A stretch of DNA of 22,293 nt from T3Sed10-241 sp036796255. Lineage in GTDB: Bacteria > Bacteroidota > Bacteroidia > Flavobacteriales_D > Cryomorphaceae. Shown here piece after piece: positions 4,273-12,564 of the stretch. The DNA lies in contig DAIRDH010000055.1 in NCBI GenBank assembly GCA_036796255.1, positions 1 through 22,293 on the forward strand, given 5' to 3'. Numbering within the stretch: the first letter of the stretch is position 1; each line of letters begins with the position of its first letter. A program made the translations under genes and the position numbers. The notes beneath the pieces are model-generated. The model worked only from the letters and a program-made list of their open reading frames with translations, was not told the origin of the DNA and did not search any database.

Positions 4273-6579
4273 ATGCTGTACGCGGTGCTATCCGGATTGC
4301 TATTTGCCTTGCTCATGCCACAGTTGCTAAAACTGGCACCTAAGCTGCGTGGGCTGTTGTGGACCGCCCTGCCCGTATCCCTCTTCGTCTACTTTTTGAT
4401 GCAAATGCCTGCCATTGCGGATGGTGAGGTGATCCGGGAACTGCGGCCCTGGGTGCCCTCGCTCGGCGCCAATTTCAGCTTTGTACTCGACGGCTTGTCC
4501 TTGCTCTTCGCATTGATGATCACCTTTATAGGCAGCCTGGTGTTCTACTACACCCACACCTATATGAAGGGCCATGAGTACATAGACCGCTTCTACGCCT
4601 ACCTCTCCTTTTTTATGGCCAGCATGCTGGGCCTTGTGCTTTCTGACAGCCTTATGCTGATGTTTGTATTCTGGGAGCTGACCAGCATCAGTTCCTTCTT
4701 CCTCATCGGGTTCAACAACAGGGAAGCGGCCTCGCGGCGCTCTGCATTGGTGGCGCTCACCATCACTGGTTTCGGAGGTATGGCCCTGCTGGCTGCGGCA
4801 GTACTGCTGGGCATGGTGACCGGCAGCGACAGCCTCGAGGGCCTTTACGCTTACGGCGATGCCATTCACGACAGTGCTTCATACAGCCTCATTGTGGTTT
4901 TTGTATTTCTGGCGGCTTTCACCAAATCGGCACAATTTCCTTTCCACTTCTGGCTTCCCGGCGCCATGAAAGCACCCACACCGGTGAGTACCTATTTGCA
5001 CTCCGCTACCATGGTCAAGGCCGGTATTTTTATCCTCTTGCGCTTCAGCCCCAGCCTGGGAGGCACGGCGCTTTGGAATGAGGGCCTGATGATCGTAGGG
5101 GGCTTTACCATGCTCTACGCAGCGGTGCTGGCCCTTTTCAAAACCGACCTCAAAGCCATCCTCGCCTACACCACCATCTCGGCACTTGGGGTGCTCACCT
5201 TCCTTATAGGCTTGGGAACCGAGGCGGCACTCACGGCTGCCGTGATTTTCATATTTGTGCATGCGCTCTACAAAGCTGCGCTCTTCCTCGTAACGGGCAT
5301 CGTGGACCACGCCACCCATAGCCGCGATGTGACCAAGCTCAAAGGCCTGCGCCACATCATGCCCGCCGTGGCTGTAGCAGCCATCCTGGCCGCGCTTAGC
5401 AGTGCGGGCCTGCCGGGTACTTTTGGCTTTATCGGCAAGGACCTGATCTACGAAGGCACCCTGGGCATGGGCAGCATCGCTTACGGACTCACGGCCCTCG
5501 CTGTGGCCACGAACATCTTCCTGCTCCACGCCGGTTTTGTGGCGGGTATCAAGCCCTTTACGGGAAAATTGCACGAAACCCTGAAAGATACCCACAAGCC
5601 TTCGGCTGCCTTATGGATCGCGCCACTTTTGCTCGGGGTGCTGAGTGTTACCTTTGGATTTATGCCTTCCTTGCTGGAAGCTGGCGTGGTGCATCCCGCC
5701 TTGCATGCACTCGGTTTTGCGGAAGCGGCACCCCACCTCAAGCTCTGGCATGGATTCAATACTGTACTGGTGCTCAGCTTGATCACCCTGGGTCTGGGTA
5801 CCGCCATTTACTTCCTCGTCAAGCCAAGTCAAAAGCTGGAGGCAGCCCTCGACCGCTTGTTTCGCTTTTCGCCAGAAGGCATATTTGAAGCTTCCTCAAG
5901 AGGATTTTACCGATTTTCGGTAATCTGGACCAAACGCTCCCAAAACGGGCTCTTGCGCTATTACATACTGATGGTGCTCACCGTACTTACAGGTCTGGTC
6001 GCCTTGCGCCTCGGTGGAGCCATACACTTGAGGATCGACTTTGCTTCCTTGCTCAAGCTCAGCTGGTACGAGTTGACCATTGCCACCATTCTGATTCTGG
6101 GCATTACGGTGACGGTCTTTTCACCTTCGCGCCTTGCGGCAGTGGTGGCCATGGGGGTGGTGGGGTACAGCATTTGCCTCTTCTTTGTGTTCTACAGCGC
6201 CCCCGACCTTGCCATGACGCAGTTTACCATCGACACGCTCACAGTGATCCTTTTTGTATTGGTACTCTACAAGCTCCCGCGCTACCTGAAACTGTCCAAC
6301 CTGCGCAGCCGCATCAGAGACTGGATTTTTGCTACAGCCTTCGGTGCTGTTATTGCCCTTATCGCACTGGAAGCCATCAATGAACGGTCTAACAGGGCCA
6401 CCTCCGACTTCTACGCGGAGAATGCCTACCTGCTGGCCAAGGGAAAGAATATTGTCAACGTAATTCTTGTCGACTTTCGCGGAAGCGATACCCTTGTGGA
6501 GATTACGGTACTGGCCGTGGCCGCAGTAGGGGTGTTTAGCCTCCTGAAGCTGCGGCTCAAAAAATCGGATGTGGGATGA
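4273..6579 (+). CDS. mrpA: Mrp/Mnh Na+/H+ antiporter subunit A
   Basis: The product is 768 residues, an inner-membrane protein with many transmembrane helices. It is the large subunit of the multi-subunit Mrp (Mnh) monovalent cation/proton antiporter, related to NuoL of respiratory complex I. The NuoL-like part shows the buried glutamate E135 in FVFWELTSIS, lysine K218 in FTKSAQFPFHFWLPGAMKAPTPVS, and K249 in LHSATMVKAG, the residues of the family's proton path. The C-terminal third (about 540-768) corresponds to the extra MrpA domain (MbhD/MbhE-like), with PDLAMTQFTIDTL near its middle. Length is as expected for a full MrpA. First gene of a seven-gene operon; 38 bases separate it from mrpB. 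The start at 4273 is supported by the promoter box four bases upstream. Confidence 0.95.
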   Translation: MLYAVLSGLLFALLMPQLLKLAPKLRGLLWTALPVSLFVYFLMQMPAIADGEVIRELRPWVPSLGANFSFVLDGLSLLFALMITFIGSLVFYYTHTYMKGHEYIDRFYAYLSFFMASMLGLVLSDSLMLMFVFWELTSISSFFLIGFNNREAASRRSALVALTITGFGGMALLAAAVLLGMVTGSDSLEGLYAYGDAIHDSASYSLIVVFVFLAAFTKSAQFPFHFWLPGAMKAPTPVSTYLHSATMVKAGIFILLRFSPSLGGTALWNEGLMIVGGFTMLYAAVLALFKTDLKAILAYTTISALGVLTFLIGLGTEAALTAAVIFIFVHALYKAALFLVTGIVDHATHSRDVTKLKGLRHIMPAVAVAAILAALSSAGLPGTFGFIGKDLIYEGTLGMGSIAYGLTALAVATNIFLLHAGFVAGIKPFTGKLHETLKDTHKPSAALWIAPLLLGVLSVTFGFMPSLLEAGVVHPALHALGFAEAAPHLKLWHGFNTVLVLSLITLGLGTAIYFLVKPSQKLEAALDRLFRFSPEGIFEASSRGFYRFSVIWTKRSQNGLLRYYILMVLTVLTGLVALRLGGAIHLRIDFASLLKLSWYELTIATILILGITVTVFSPSRLAAVVAMGVVGYSICLFFVFYSAPDLAMTQFTIDTLTVILFVLVLYKLPRYLKLSNLRSRIRDWIFATAFGAVIALIALEAINERSNRATSDFYAENAYLLAKGKNIVNVILVDFRGSDTLVEITVLAVAAVGVFSLLKLRLKKSDVG

Positions 6580-6617
6580 TGAACACTTCAACGCAAATCC
6601 GACAAAATAACTGAACC

Positions 6618-7031
6618 ATGAATACACTCATATTACGTACCACGTCTAAATTTCTGCTGCCGCTTCTGCTGCTGTTTTCGGTGTTTCTGCTGCTGCGCGG
6701 ACACTACCTTCCAGGGGGTGGTTTTGTAGGTGGCCTGGTGGCGAGCATCGCCTTTGTACTTCACGCTTTCGCATTCGACCTTGCAAGCAGCCGCAATTTG
6801 TTGCGTGTACACCCCGGTTTTTTCATTCCAATTGGCCTCTCCATTTCTATTCTGAGCGGACTCTTTCCCATTGTTTTTGCATCGCTTCCATTCATGACGG
6901 GCGTGTGGTATCCGGAGACGGTGCCTGTAATTGGCTCTATTGGTACCGCGCTCTTTTTTGACATCGGGGTGTACTTTGTGGTCATCGGTTCGGTGCTTAC
7001 CATTATGATGACTTTATCTGAATCGGCATAA
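6618..7031 (+). CDS. mrpB: Mrp/Mnh antiporter subunit B
   Basis: The product is 137 residues with about four transmembrane helices. It carries the MnhB signature GHYLPGGGFVGGLVASIAFVL near residues 29-49. MrpB is a small essential membrane subunit of the complex, homologous to the C-terminal region of some fused MbhE/MrpA proteins; it helps form the cation route rather than acting alone. Length is typical. Only three bases separate its stop from the mrpC start, so expression is surely coupled. No ribosome-binding site stands out before the ATG, as is common in this phylum. Confidence 0.93.
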   Translation: MNTLILRTTSKFLLPLLLLFSVFLLLRGHYLPGGGFVGGLVASIAFVLHAFAFDLASSRNLLRVHPGFFIPIGLSISILSGLFPIVFASLPFMTGVWYPETVPVIGSIGTALFFDIGVYFVVIGSVLTIMMTLSESA

Positions 7032-7034
7032 GAA

Positions 7035-7388
7035 ATGGAACTACTACTGGCATTGATGACGGCGATACTCTATGCAGCAGGCATCTACATGATCCTGAGG
7101 CGAAGCATGGTGAAGCTGATCATCGGCTTGATATTGCTTGGCAATGGTGTCAACCTGCTCATCTTCCTTATGGGAAAAGTGATGAAAGGGGCGCCTCCCA
7201 TCATTCCTGAAGATTTGAAAATGATTGATGGCCCCTTTGACGATCCCGTGCCCCAGGCATTGATCCTTACCGCCATTGTGATCAGTTTTGGCTTGCAAAG
7301 CTTTGCCATCGTGCTGCTCAAGCGGGTATACCAGGTTGTGAAAACCGACGACCTTGACAAAATCAACACAACCGACGAGTACGCATGA
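7035..7388 (+). CDS. mrpC: Mrp/Mnh antiporter subunit C
   Basis: The product is 117 residues with three transmembrane helices, a NuoK homologue. Recognisable motifs are GLILLGNGVNLLIFLMG (about 31-48) and DPVPQALILTAIVISFGLQSFA, the DPxPQALxLTAIVI block seen in nearly all MrpC proteins. It packs against MrpD and MrpA in the proton path. Its last four bases overlap the start of mrpD (ATGA type, 7385-7388), pointing to translational coupling. Confidence 0.93.
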   Translation: MELLLALMTAILYAAGIYMILRRSMVKLIIGLILLGNGVNLLIFLMGKVMKGAPPIIPEDLKMIDGPFDDPVPQALILTAIVISFGLQSFAIVLLKRVYQVVKTDDLDKINTTDEYA

Positions 7389-8911
7389 CGCCTCAATTCA
7401 TCATCTGGCCCATATTCTTCCCGCTGCTTCTCGCAATTGCGATGCTGTTCGCATGGGACAAGGTGAGGGCGCAGCGCATCATGAGCGTGGCGGGCAGTGT
7501 GGTGTCATTGGGACTCGCCATTGCATTGTTTGTGTATACCCGGCAGGAGGGCATTGTGGCCATGCAGGCGGGCAACTGGCCGGCGCCTTTTGGCATTACC
7601 TTCGTATGCGACACGCTCTCAGCCGTGCTTGTACTGCTCACATCAATAGCCGGACTGGCCGTGTCGATATACTCCACGGTGGCCATTCGGAGGGTACGCT
7701 TGAAATTCGGCTATTTCCCGGTATTTCATATCCTCCTCGTGGGGCTCAACGGGGCTTTTCTTACCGGCGACTTGTTCAATCTCTACGTTTGGTTTGAGGT
7801 TATCATCATCAGTTCATTCGTCCTGATCACGCTGGGCGGTGAGCGCAAGCAGCTGGAAGGGGCCATGAAATATTTCACACTGAATATGCTGGCTTCCATC
7901 ATATTCCTCACGGCCATCGCGGTAATCTACGGCCTCACGGGCACCCTCAACCTCGCCGATATTTCTCTCAGGATTGCCGAGATTGAAAACCGCTTTCTGA
8001 TCGAAGTGGCGGCCATGCTCTTCTTTGTGGCCTTTGGCATCAAGTCGGCAGTATTCCCTCTGTATTTCTGGCTGCCGGCATCCTACCACACCCCGCCCGA
8101 TGCCATTTCGGCCATATTTGCGGGGCTGCTCACCAAGGTGGGCGTATACGCATACATACGCGTGTTTACCCTCGTATTTCCCGGCGATGCCTTCGTGCGC
8201 GAAGTGCTGGTGGTGGCGGGGATTATCACCATTATCAGCGGTGCGCTGGGGGCTTTGATTCAAAACAATTTGCGGAAAACGTTCTCCTACCTCATCGTGA
8301 GCCACATCGGCTTTATGATTGCCGGCCTTGGGCTGGGCACCAAGCTCGCTTTTGTGGGCATGTCTTTCTACCTCATTCACGACATTGTGGTGAAGACCAA
8401 CCTCTTTCTCATCACCGGATTGCTTTTTAGGATGACCGGTTCCGTAAGCCTTCGCGATATTGGAGGCCTGTATTCCAAACATCCCTGGATCACGCTTTTG
8501 ATGGCCATACCGCTGTTTTCCCTCGTGGGAATCCCTCCGCTTTCAGGCTTCTGGCCCAAGATTTCCCTGTTTGCGGCTAGCTTCGAGACTTCTTCCTATT
8601 GGGTGCTCGGGGCCTTGATTGTGGGCAGTTTCCTCACCCTGGTCATCGTGGCAAAGGTATGGGCGGCAGTGGTATGGAAGGAGCCTGTGCAGTTGAGCAA
8701 CCTGGGCAATATTGCGCTTTATGACAGCATTGCCCGGCGCCGACGTGCCCTTTACCTGATGCCTATTGTTTTGCTTTCGCTAACTTCGCTGTATATCGGG
8801 TTGGGTGCGGAACACATCCAACTTATATCGGAAAGCATCGCATCAGAACTGAAGCATCCCGAACGGTACATCGAAGTGGTGCTGGGCGCTGCACAAAATA
8901 TAGAACCATGA
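7385..8911 (+). CDS. mrpD: Mrp/Mnh antiporter subunit D
   Basis: The product is 508 residues, an integral membrane subunit homologous to NuoM/NuoN and to the N-terminal half of MrpA. Key residues are present: E138 in LYVWFEVIIISSF, K220 in FFVAFGIKSAVFPLYFWLP, and K251 in GLLTKVGVYAYIRVF, which match the conserved charged residues of the proton channel in characterised Bacillus MrpD. Further motifs are SHIGFMIAGLGLG and GIPPLSGFWPK. Length and residues argue for a functional protein. It overlaps mrpC by four bases upstream and mrpE by four bases downstream. Confidence 0.95.
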   Translation: MTPQFIIWPIFFPLLLAIAMLFAWDKVRAQRIMSVAGSVVSLGLAIALFVYTRQEGIVAMQAGNWPAPFGITFVCDTLSAVLVLLTSIAGLAVSIYSTVAIRRVRLKFGYFPVFHILLVGLNGAFLTGDLFNLYVWFEVIIISSFVLITLGGERKQLEGAMKYFTLNMLASIIFLTAIAVIYGLTGTLNLADISLRIAEIENRFLIEVAAMLFFVAFGIKSAVFPLYFWLPASYHTPPDAISAIFAGLLTKVGVYAYIRVFTLVFPGDAFVREVLVVAGIITIISGALGALIQNNLRKTFSYLIVSHIGFMIAGLGLGTKLAFVGMSFYLIHDIVVKTNLFLITGLLFRMTGSVSLRDIGGLYSKHPWITLLMAIPLFSLVGIPPLSGFWPKISLFAASFETSSYWVLGALIVGSFLTLVIVAKVWAAVVWKEPVQLSNLGNIALYDSIARRRRALYLMPIVLLSLTSLYIGLGAEHIQLISESIASELKHPERYIEVVLGAAQNIEP

Positions 8912-9384
8912 GAAGTCGCTTCTTAATTAATATGTTGCTCACCTTTGTATGGGTCGCCCTTACAGGAAGTTATGACCGCACTACTTTCTTGTTTGGCTTT
9001 CTGTTGAGCTTCATCTTGATATGGATTATCGGGCGCGATGGGGACAGCCGCAAGTATGTGGGCTTCGTTCCAAAAATTGTGTCTTTCATATTGTATTTCA
9101 CCTACCAGATCATCAAGGCCAATATTGAAGTGGCTTACGATGTGGTTACCCCAAAATTTTACATGAAGCCGGGTATCGTACAGGTGCCGCTCGATGCCAG
9201 GTCGGATGTGGAAATCACCCTGCTGGCCAATATTGTGAGCCTCACACCCGGTACCCTCAGCCTCGATGTAAGTACTGACCGGAGCGTGCTCTATATCCAC
9301 GCCATGTACATTGACGACAGGGAAAGCTTCATTTACGAAATCAAGAACGGCTTTGAGCGCCGCCTTTTGGAAATAACCCGATGA
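8908..9384 (+). CDS. mrpE: Mrp/Mnh antiporter subunit E
   Basis: The product is 158 residues with two or three transmembrane helices near the N-terminus (about 5-25 and 27-45) and a soluble C-terminal domain. The MrpE signature is visible in SLTPGTLSLDVSTDRSVLYIH (about 110-130). MrpE is a subunit without a complex I counterpart. It overlaps mrpD (8908-8911) and mrpF (9381-9384), both as ATGA junctions, so the operon is tightly coupled. Confidence 0.92.
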   Translation: MRSRFLINMLLTFVWVALTGSYDRTTFLFGFLLSFILIWIIGRDGDSRKYVGFVPKIVSFILYFTYQIIKANIEVAYDVVTPKFYMKPGIVQVPLDARSDVEITLLANIVSLTPGTLSLDVSTDRSVLYIHAMYIDDRESFIYEIKNGFERRLLEITR

Positions 9385-9719
9385 CCCTCTACGACATTCT
9401 ATATTACATTGCCCTGCCCATGATGTCCATATCAGCCTTGCTGGTGTTCTTTCGCTTTATGATAGGACCCACCATCGCCGACAGGGTTATTTCACTTGAC
9501 CTGCTCATTGTTATCGGGATGGGAATCATAGCGCTGTACAGCATCATTACCGACCAGCCGACCTTTCTCGACATTGCGATGATATTTGCCCTGATCGCCT
9601 TCCTCAGCACCACGGCCTTGTCATACTACCTGAAGAAGTCGCACAAATCGCGCGAAAAACACCGGAGCAACCGGGGCTCAGAACCCACCAAAATCATAAA
9701 GCCCGATGACAGCAATTGA
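9381..9719 (+). CDS. mrpF: Mrp/Mnh antiporter subunit F
   Basis: The product is 112 residues with three transmembrane helices. It shows the family motif IGPTIADRVISLDLL (about 28-42) with its conserved Asp-Arg and Asp, and FLDIAMIFALIAFLSTTALS. It is about 20 residues longer than Bacillus MrpF because of a basic, soluble tail (KKSHKSREKHRSNRG and onward) that crosses into the mrpG start. The end overlaps mrpG by 14 bases. Confidence 0.92.
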   Translation: MTLYDILYYIALPMMSISALLVFFRFMIGPTIADRVISLDLLIVIGMGIIALYSIITDQPTFLDIAMIFALIAFLSTTALSYYLKKSHKSREKHRSNRGSEPTKIIKPDDSN

Positions 9720-10119
9720 AATCCTGATTGCCGTATTTGCATTGCTGGGCGCTTTGCTCACTTTGATCGCTGGGGTCGGTATGATCCGCATGCCCGACTT
9801 CTACCTCCGCATGTCGGTGACCACCAAGGCAGCCACCCTGGGCGTGAGTTTCTTTATGCTCTGCGCAGCCATCCACTTTAAGGATGCTGCCGTCACCACC
9901 AAAGTTGCGGCCATTATCCTTTTCACCTTCCTCACCGCCCCGGTGGCTGCCCACCTCATAAGCCGTGTGGCTTACATACTCGGCGTTCCTTTATGGAGAA
10001 AGTCTGTATTGGACGACCTGAAAGGGCAGTACAAGAGCCAGGCCCAGGAGTTGATGAGCAATACCCCTGAGGAAAAAAACACTGTCGACAAAGCCAATAC
10101 CGAAAAGCCGAAGGATTAA
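9706..10119 (+). CDS. mrpG: Mrp/Mnh antiporter subunit G
   Basis: The product is 137 residues with three transmembrane helices. The MrpG signature GVGMIRMPDFYLRMSVTTKA, followed by TLG, is at about 23-45. A polar tail of about 40 residues follows the last helix. It is the last gene of the operon. Its TAA (10117-10119) overlaps by two bases the stop codon of the convergent PBP1A gene, inside a perfect 14-bp palindrome. No T-run terminator follows. Confidence 0.93.
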   Translation: MTAIEILIAVFALLGALLTLIAGVGMIRMPDFYLRMSVTTKAATLGVSFFMLCAAIHFKDAAVTTKVAAIILFTFLTAPVAAHLISRVAYILGVPLWRKSVLDDLKGQYKSQAQELMSNTPEEKNTVDKANTEKPKD

Positions 10120-10124
10120 TCCTT
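10111..10124. repeat. Palindrome holding the two convergent stop codons
   Basis: AAGGATTAATCCTT is a perfect 14-bp palindrome. Read on the plus strand it encodes Lys-Asp-stop of MrpG; read on the minus strand it encodes Lys-Asp-stop of PBP1A. The two stop codons overlap by two bases, so there is no spacer and no room for an ordinary terminator between the genes. Confidence 0.85.
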
Positions 10125-12533
10125 TTTGAGCTTCTTGATAAGGCGCTTCATCCAGCCGCCTTCTTCCTCGTCGCCGCCATCTTCCATTTGCTTTTGTAGG
10201 CGTTCCTGACGCACCTGCTCCCTCAGTTCACGCTTGGCATCGCGGGTATCGCGGTCAAAGAGGCTCTCAAACAAGCGCTCCGTTTTGCTTTCCACATACA
10301 TGGGGCAGTAGCTGTCCAGCACAATCTGCGCCGGGATATCGGGGAATGATTTCTTGATGATTTTTCCGGCCGCAGGGTCTTTGCTCACTTTCTGTAAAAA
10401 ACTGCCCACCAGCGGCAATGCGGTGGCTGCGCCTTGCCCCAGCGCAGTGGAGCGGAAGCGCACCGTGGGCGATTCACCACCCACCCATGCACCGCAAACC
10501 AGTCCGGGGGCGGCTGCAATAAACCAACCGTCGGCATTGTTTTGGGTGGTGCCCGTTTTCCCCGCAAGGGGCATGCGCAGGCCATAGGTGCTGCGCAGGC
10601 TGCGGGCTGTTCCGCTGTCTACCACCGCTTGAAGCATGTGCAGGGTGGTGAGGGCCGCATAGGAATCAACGGCTTGCTCTTTTTTAGCTGATTCAGCCTG
10701 GTAGATGACGCTGCCATCAGCAGCCATGATGGAAGTGATATAATGCGGCTCCACGCGAAAGCCCCCATTGGCGAAAGCCGAATAGGCCCTCACCATCTCG
10801 AGCAGGGAAATGTCGGCCACCCCGAGGCTTATGGCCGGTCCGGGTGGCAGTTTGCGCGCTATGCCCATCGCTTTGGCAGTTTCGATCACCGCTTCGGGGC
10901 CCGTCTCGGCAATGAGCTGGGCAGCAACGGTGTTCACCGAATTGGCCAATCCGCCCCGCAGGCTGTAAAAGCCGCCGTACTTTCCATTGCTGTTTTCGGG
11001 CGACCAGTCGTCGTAGTTGGAAAAAATGATGCGCTCATTGGCGATGTAATCGCAAGGGGAGAAGCCCTGTGCGATGGCGGTGGCATACACGAATGGCTTG
11101 AAGGTGGAGCCCACCTGCCGTGCCGAGTGCACATGGTCGTAAGGAAAGTGGCTGTGGTTGATGCCGCCCACATAGGCGAGCATGGCACCGCTTTCAGGAT
11201 TCATCGCAAGGAAGCCCATCTGCAGCACCATTTGGTGGTATGCCACTGAGTCGAGCGGGGTCATTTCCACACGCTCATAGCCCTCATGGCCGAAGCGGAG
11301 CAGGCTGGTCTTGGTGTTAAAATTGCGGCGAATCTCTTCTTTGCCCACCTTGCGGTTTTCCAGGCGCTTGTAGCGGGTTGACTGCTCTGCAAGTTTCCAA
11401 AGGAAAGCTTCGTCTTTGCCCCAAGGTTTTTGCCCTTTCCAGTGGCTGTCGAAACTGGCTTGCAGCTTGCGCATGTGGGTTTTGGTGGCATCCTCAGCGT
11501 GCTTTTGAAGCGCGCTGTGCACGGTAGTGGTGATGCGCAGGCCGTCGCGGTAGAGGTCGTACGTGGTTCCGTTTGCCTTGCCAGCCTCCTCGAGCAGTCG
11601 CTTTATTTCCCTTTCGGCAAATGCGTGGAAATAGGCCGCGGGCGCATCAAACCCTTCCATTTTATTGTATTTCAATTCAATGGGTTTCGCCATCAGGACA
11701 TTCAGGCTTTCCGTCTCCAGGAAACCTTCCTTTACCATGAGGGCCAGCACGGTGTTGCGCCTCGTCCTGGACGCCTCAGGGTACAGGCGAGGGTTGTAAC
11801 TCGTATTGGCTTTGAGCATGCCGATCAGGGTGGCCGCCTCACTTACGCTCAGGTCTTTGGGCAGTTTGCTGAAAAAGCGCTGGCTCGCAGCTTTGATGCC
11901 AAAAACGTTCTCGCCAAAGCTTACGGTGTTGAGGTAGAGCGTGATGATCTCCTGCTTGTTGTACACCTCTTCGACTTTGAGCGCAATTACGTTTTCTTTG
12001 AGCTTATTGACCGGCATGCTGAGCACACCGTAACTGCTGCGCCCATAGAGATTTTTCACCAGCTGCTGCGAAATGGTGCTTCCCCCGCCACCGGACCGGT
12101 CGCCGAGTATGATGGTCTTGATCACCACCCGCGGTATGCTGTAGAGGTCGATGCCCTCATGCTCAAAGAAGCGACTGTCTTCCGTGGCCACCAGCGCATT
12201 GACCACATGTTCAGGAATGTCGTCAAAGCCAATGCTGGAGCGGTTTTCAAAATAGTACTTTCCGAGCAGCTTTCCATCAGAGGAGTACAATTCAGAAGCA
12301 TTGGCATTGCGCAAGGCGAGGATCTCTTCGGCTTCGGGCAATTTGCCGAAAAGGCCGATGTAGACCGCTCCAAACAGGGCAAACAAGGCCAGTACAAAGA
12401 CCAAAAGCCCCAGAAGGGCTATTTTGAACAATTTGTTTTTCAGGCTACTTGCCTTACTCTTCTTTCGCGCAGGTTTACGCGCCGTGTTCTTTGATGTGCG
12501 TGTTTTGTTGGGCTGGGCTTTTTTGGATTTCAT
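10116..12533 (-). CDS. Bifunctional penicillin-binding protein 1A
   Basis: The product is 805 residues. A basic cytoplasmic head (1-34) is followed by one transmembrane helix (about 35-60). The glycosyltransferase domain (GT51, about 85-260) has EDSRFFEHEGID with catalytic E118, GGSTISQQLVKNLY, and KVEEVYNKQEIITLYLN. The transpeptidase domain has all three motifs: S476-TF-K479 (active serine), S532-V-N534, and K659-T-G-T662. It therefore polymerises glycan strands from lipid II and cross-links the peptides in the periplasm, and should be a beta-lactam target. The C-terminus is acidic then lysine-rich. It is preceded 31 bases upstream by the M23 peptidase gene on the same strand, and the two are probably co-transcribed. 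The large antisense open frame within it (11430-12494) is a shadow. Confidence 0.94.
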   Translation of the reverse strand: MKSKKAQPNKTRTSKNTARKPARKKSKASSLKNKLFKIALLGLLVFVLALFALFGAVYIGLFGKLPEAEEILALRNANASELYSSDGKLLGKYYFENRSSIGFDDIPEHVVNALVATEDSRFFEHEGIDLYSIPRVVIKTIILGDRSGGGGSTISQQLVKNLYGRSSYGVLSMPVNKLKENVIALKVEEVYNKQEIITLYLNTVSFGENVFGIKAASQRFFSKLPKDLSVSEAATLIGMLKANTSYNPRLYPEASRTRRNTVLALMVKEGFLETESLNVLMAKPIELKYNKMEGFDAPAAYFHAFAEREIKRLLEEAGKANGTTYDLYRDGLRITTTVHSALQKHAEDATKTHMRKLQASFDSHWKGQKPWGKDEAFLWKLAEQSTRYKRLENRKVGKEEIRRNFNTKTSLLRFGHEGYERVEMTPLDSVAYHQMVLQMGFLAMNPESGAMLAYVGGINHSHFPYDHVHSARQVGSTFKPFVYATAIAQGFSPCDYIANERIIFSNYDDWSPENSNGKYGGFYSLRGGLANSVNTVAAQLIAETGPEAVIETAKAMGIARKLPPGPAISLGVADISLLEMVRAYSAFANGGFRVEPHYITSIMAADGSVIYQAESAKKEQAVDSYAALTTLHMLQAVVDSGTARSLRSTYGLRMPLAGKTGTTQNNADGWFIAAAPGLVCGAWVGGESPTVRFRSTALGQGAATALPLVGSFLQKVSKDPAAGKIIKKSFPDIPAQIVLDSYCPMYVESKTERLFESLFDRDTRDAKRELREQVRQERLQKQMEDGGDEEEGGWMKRLIKKLKKD

Positions 12534-12564
12534 TGCCCTTTTTGGAAAACAGGGTTAGGTAGGC

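Noticed and set aside
11430..12494. A 354-codon frame antisense to the PBP1A gene
   Set aside because: PBP1A has every catalytic motif on the other strand; the antisense translation has no recognisable domain and arises from G+C-rich codon use.
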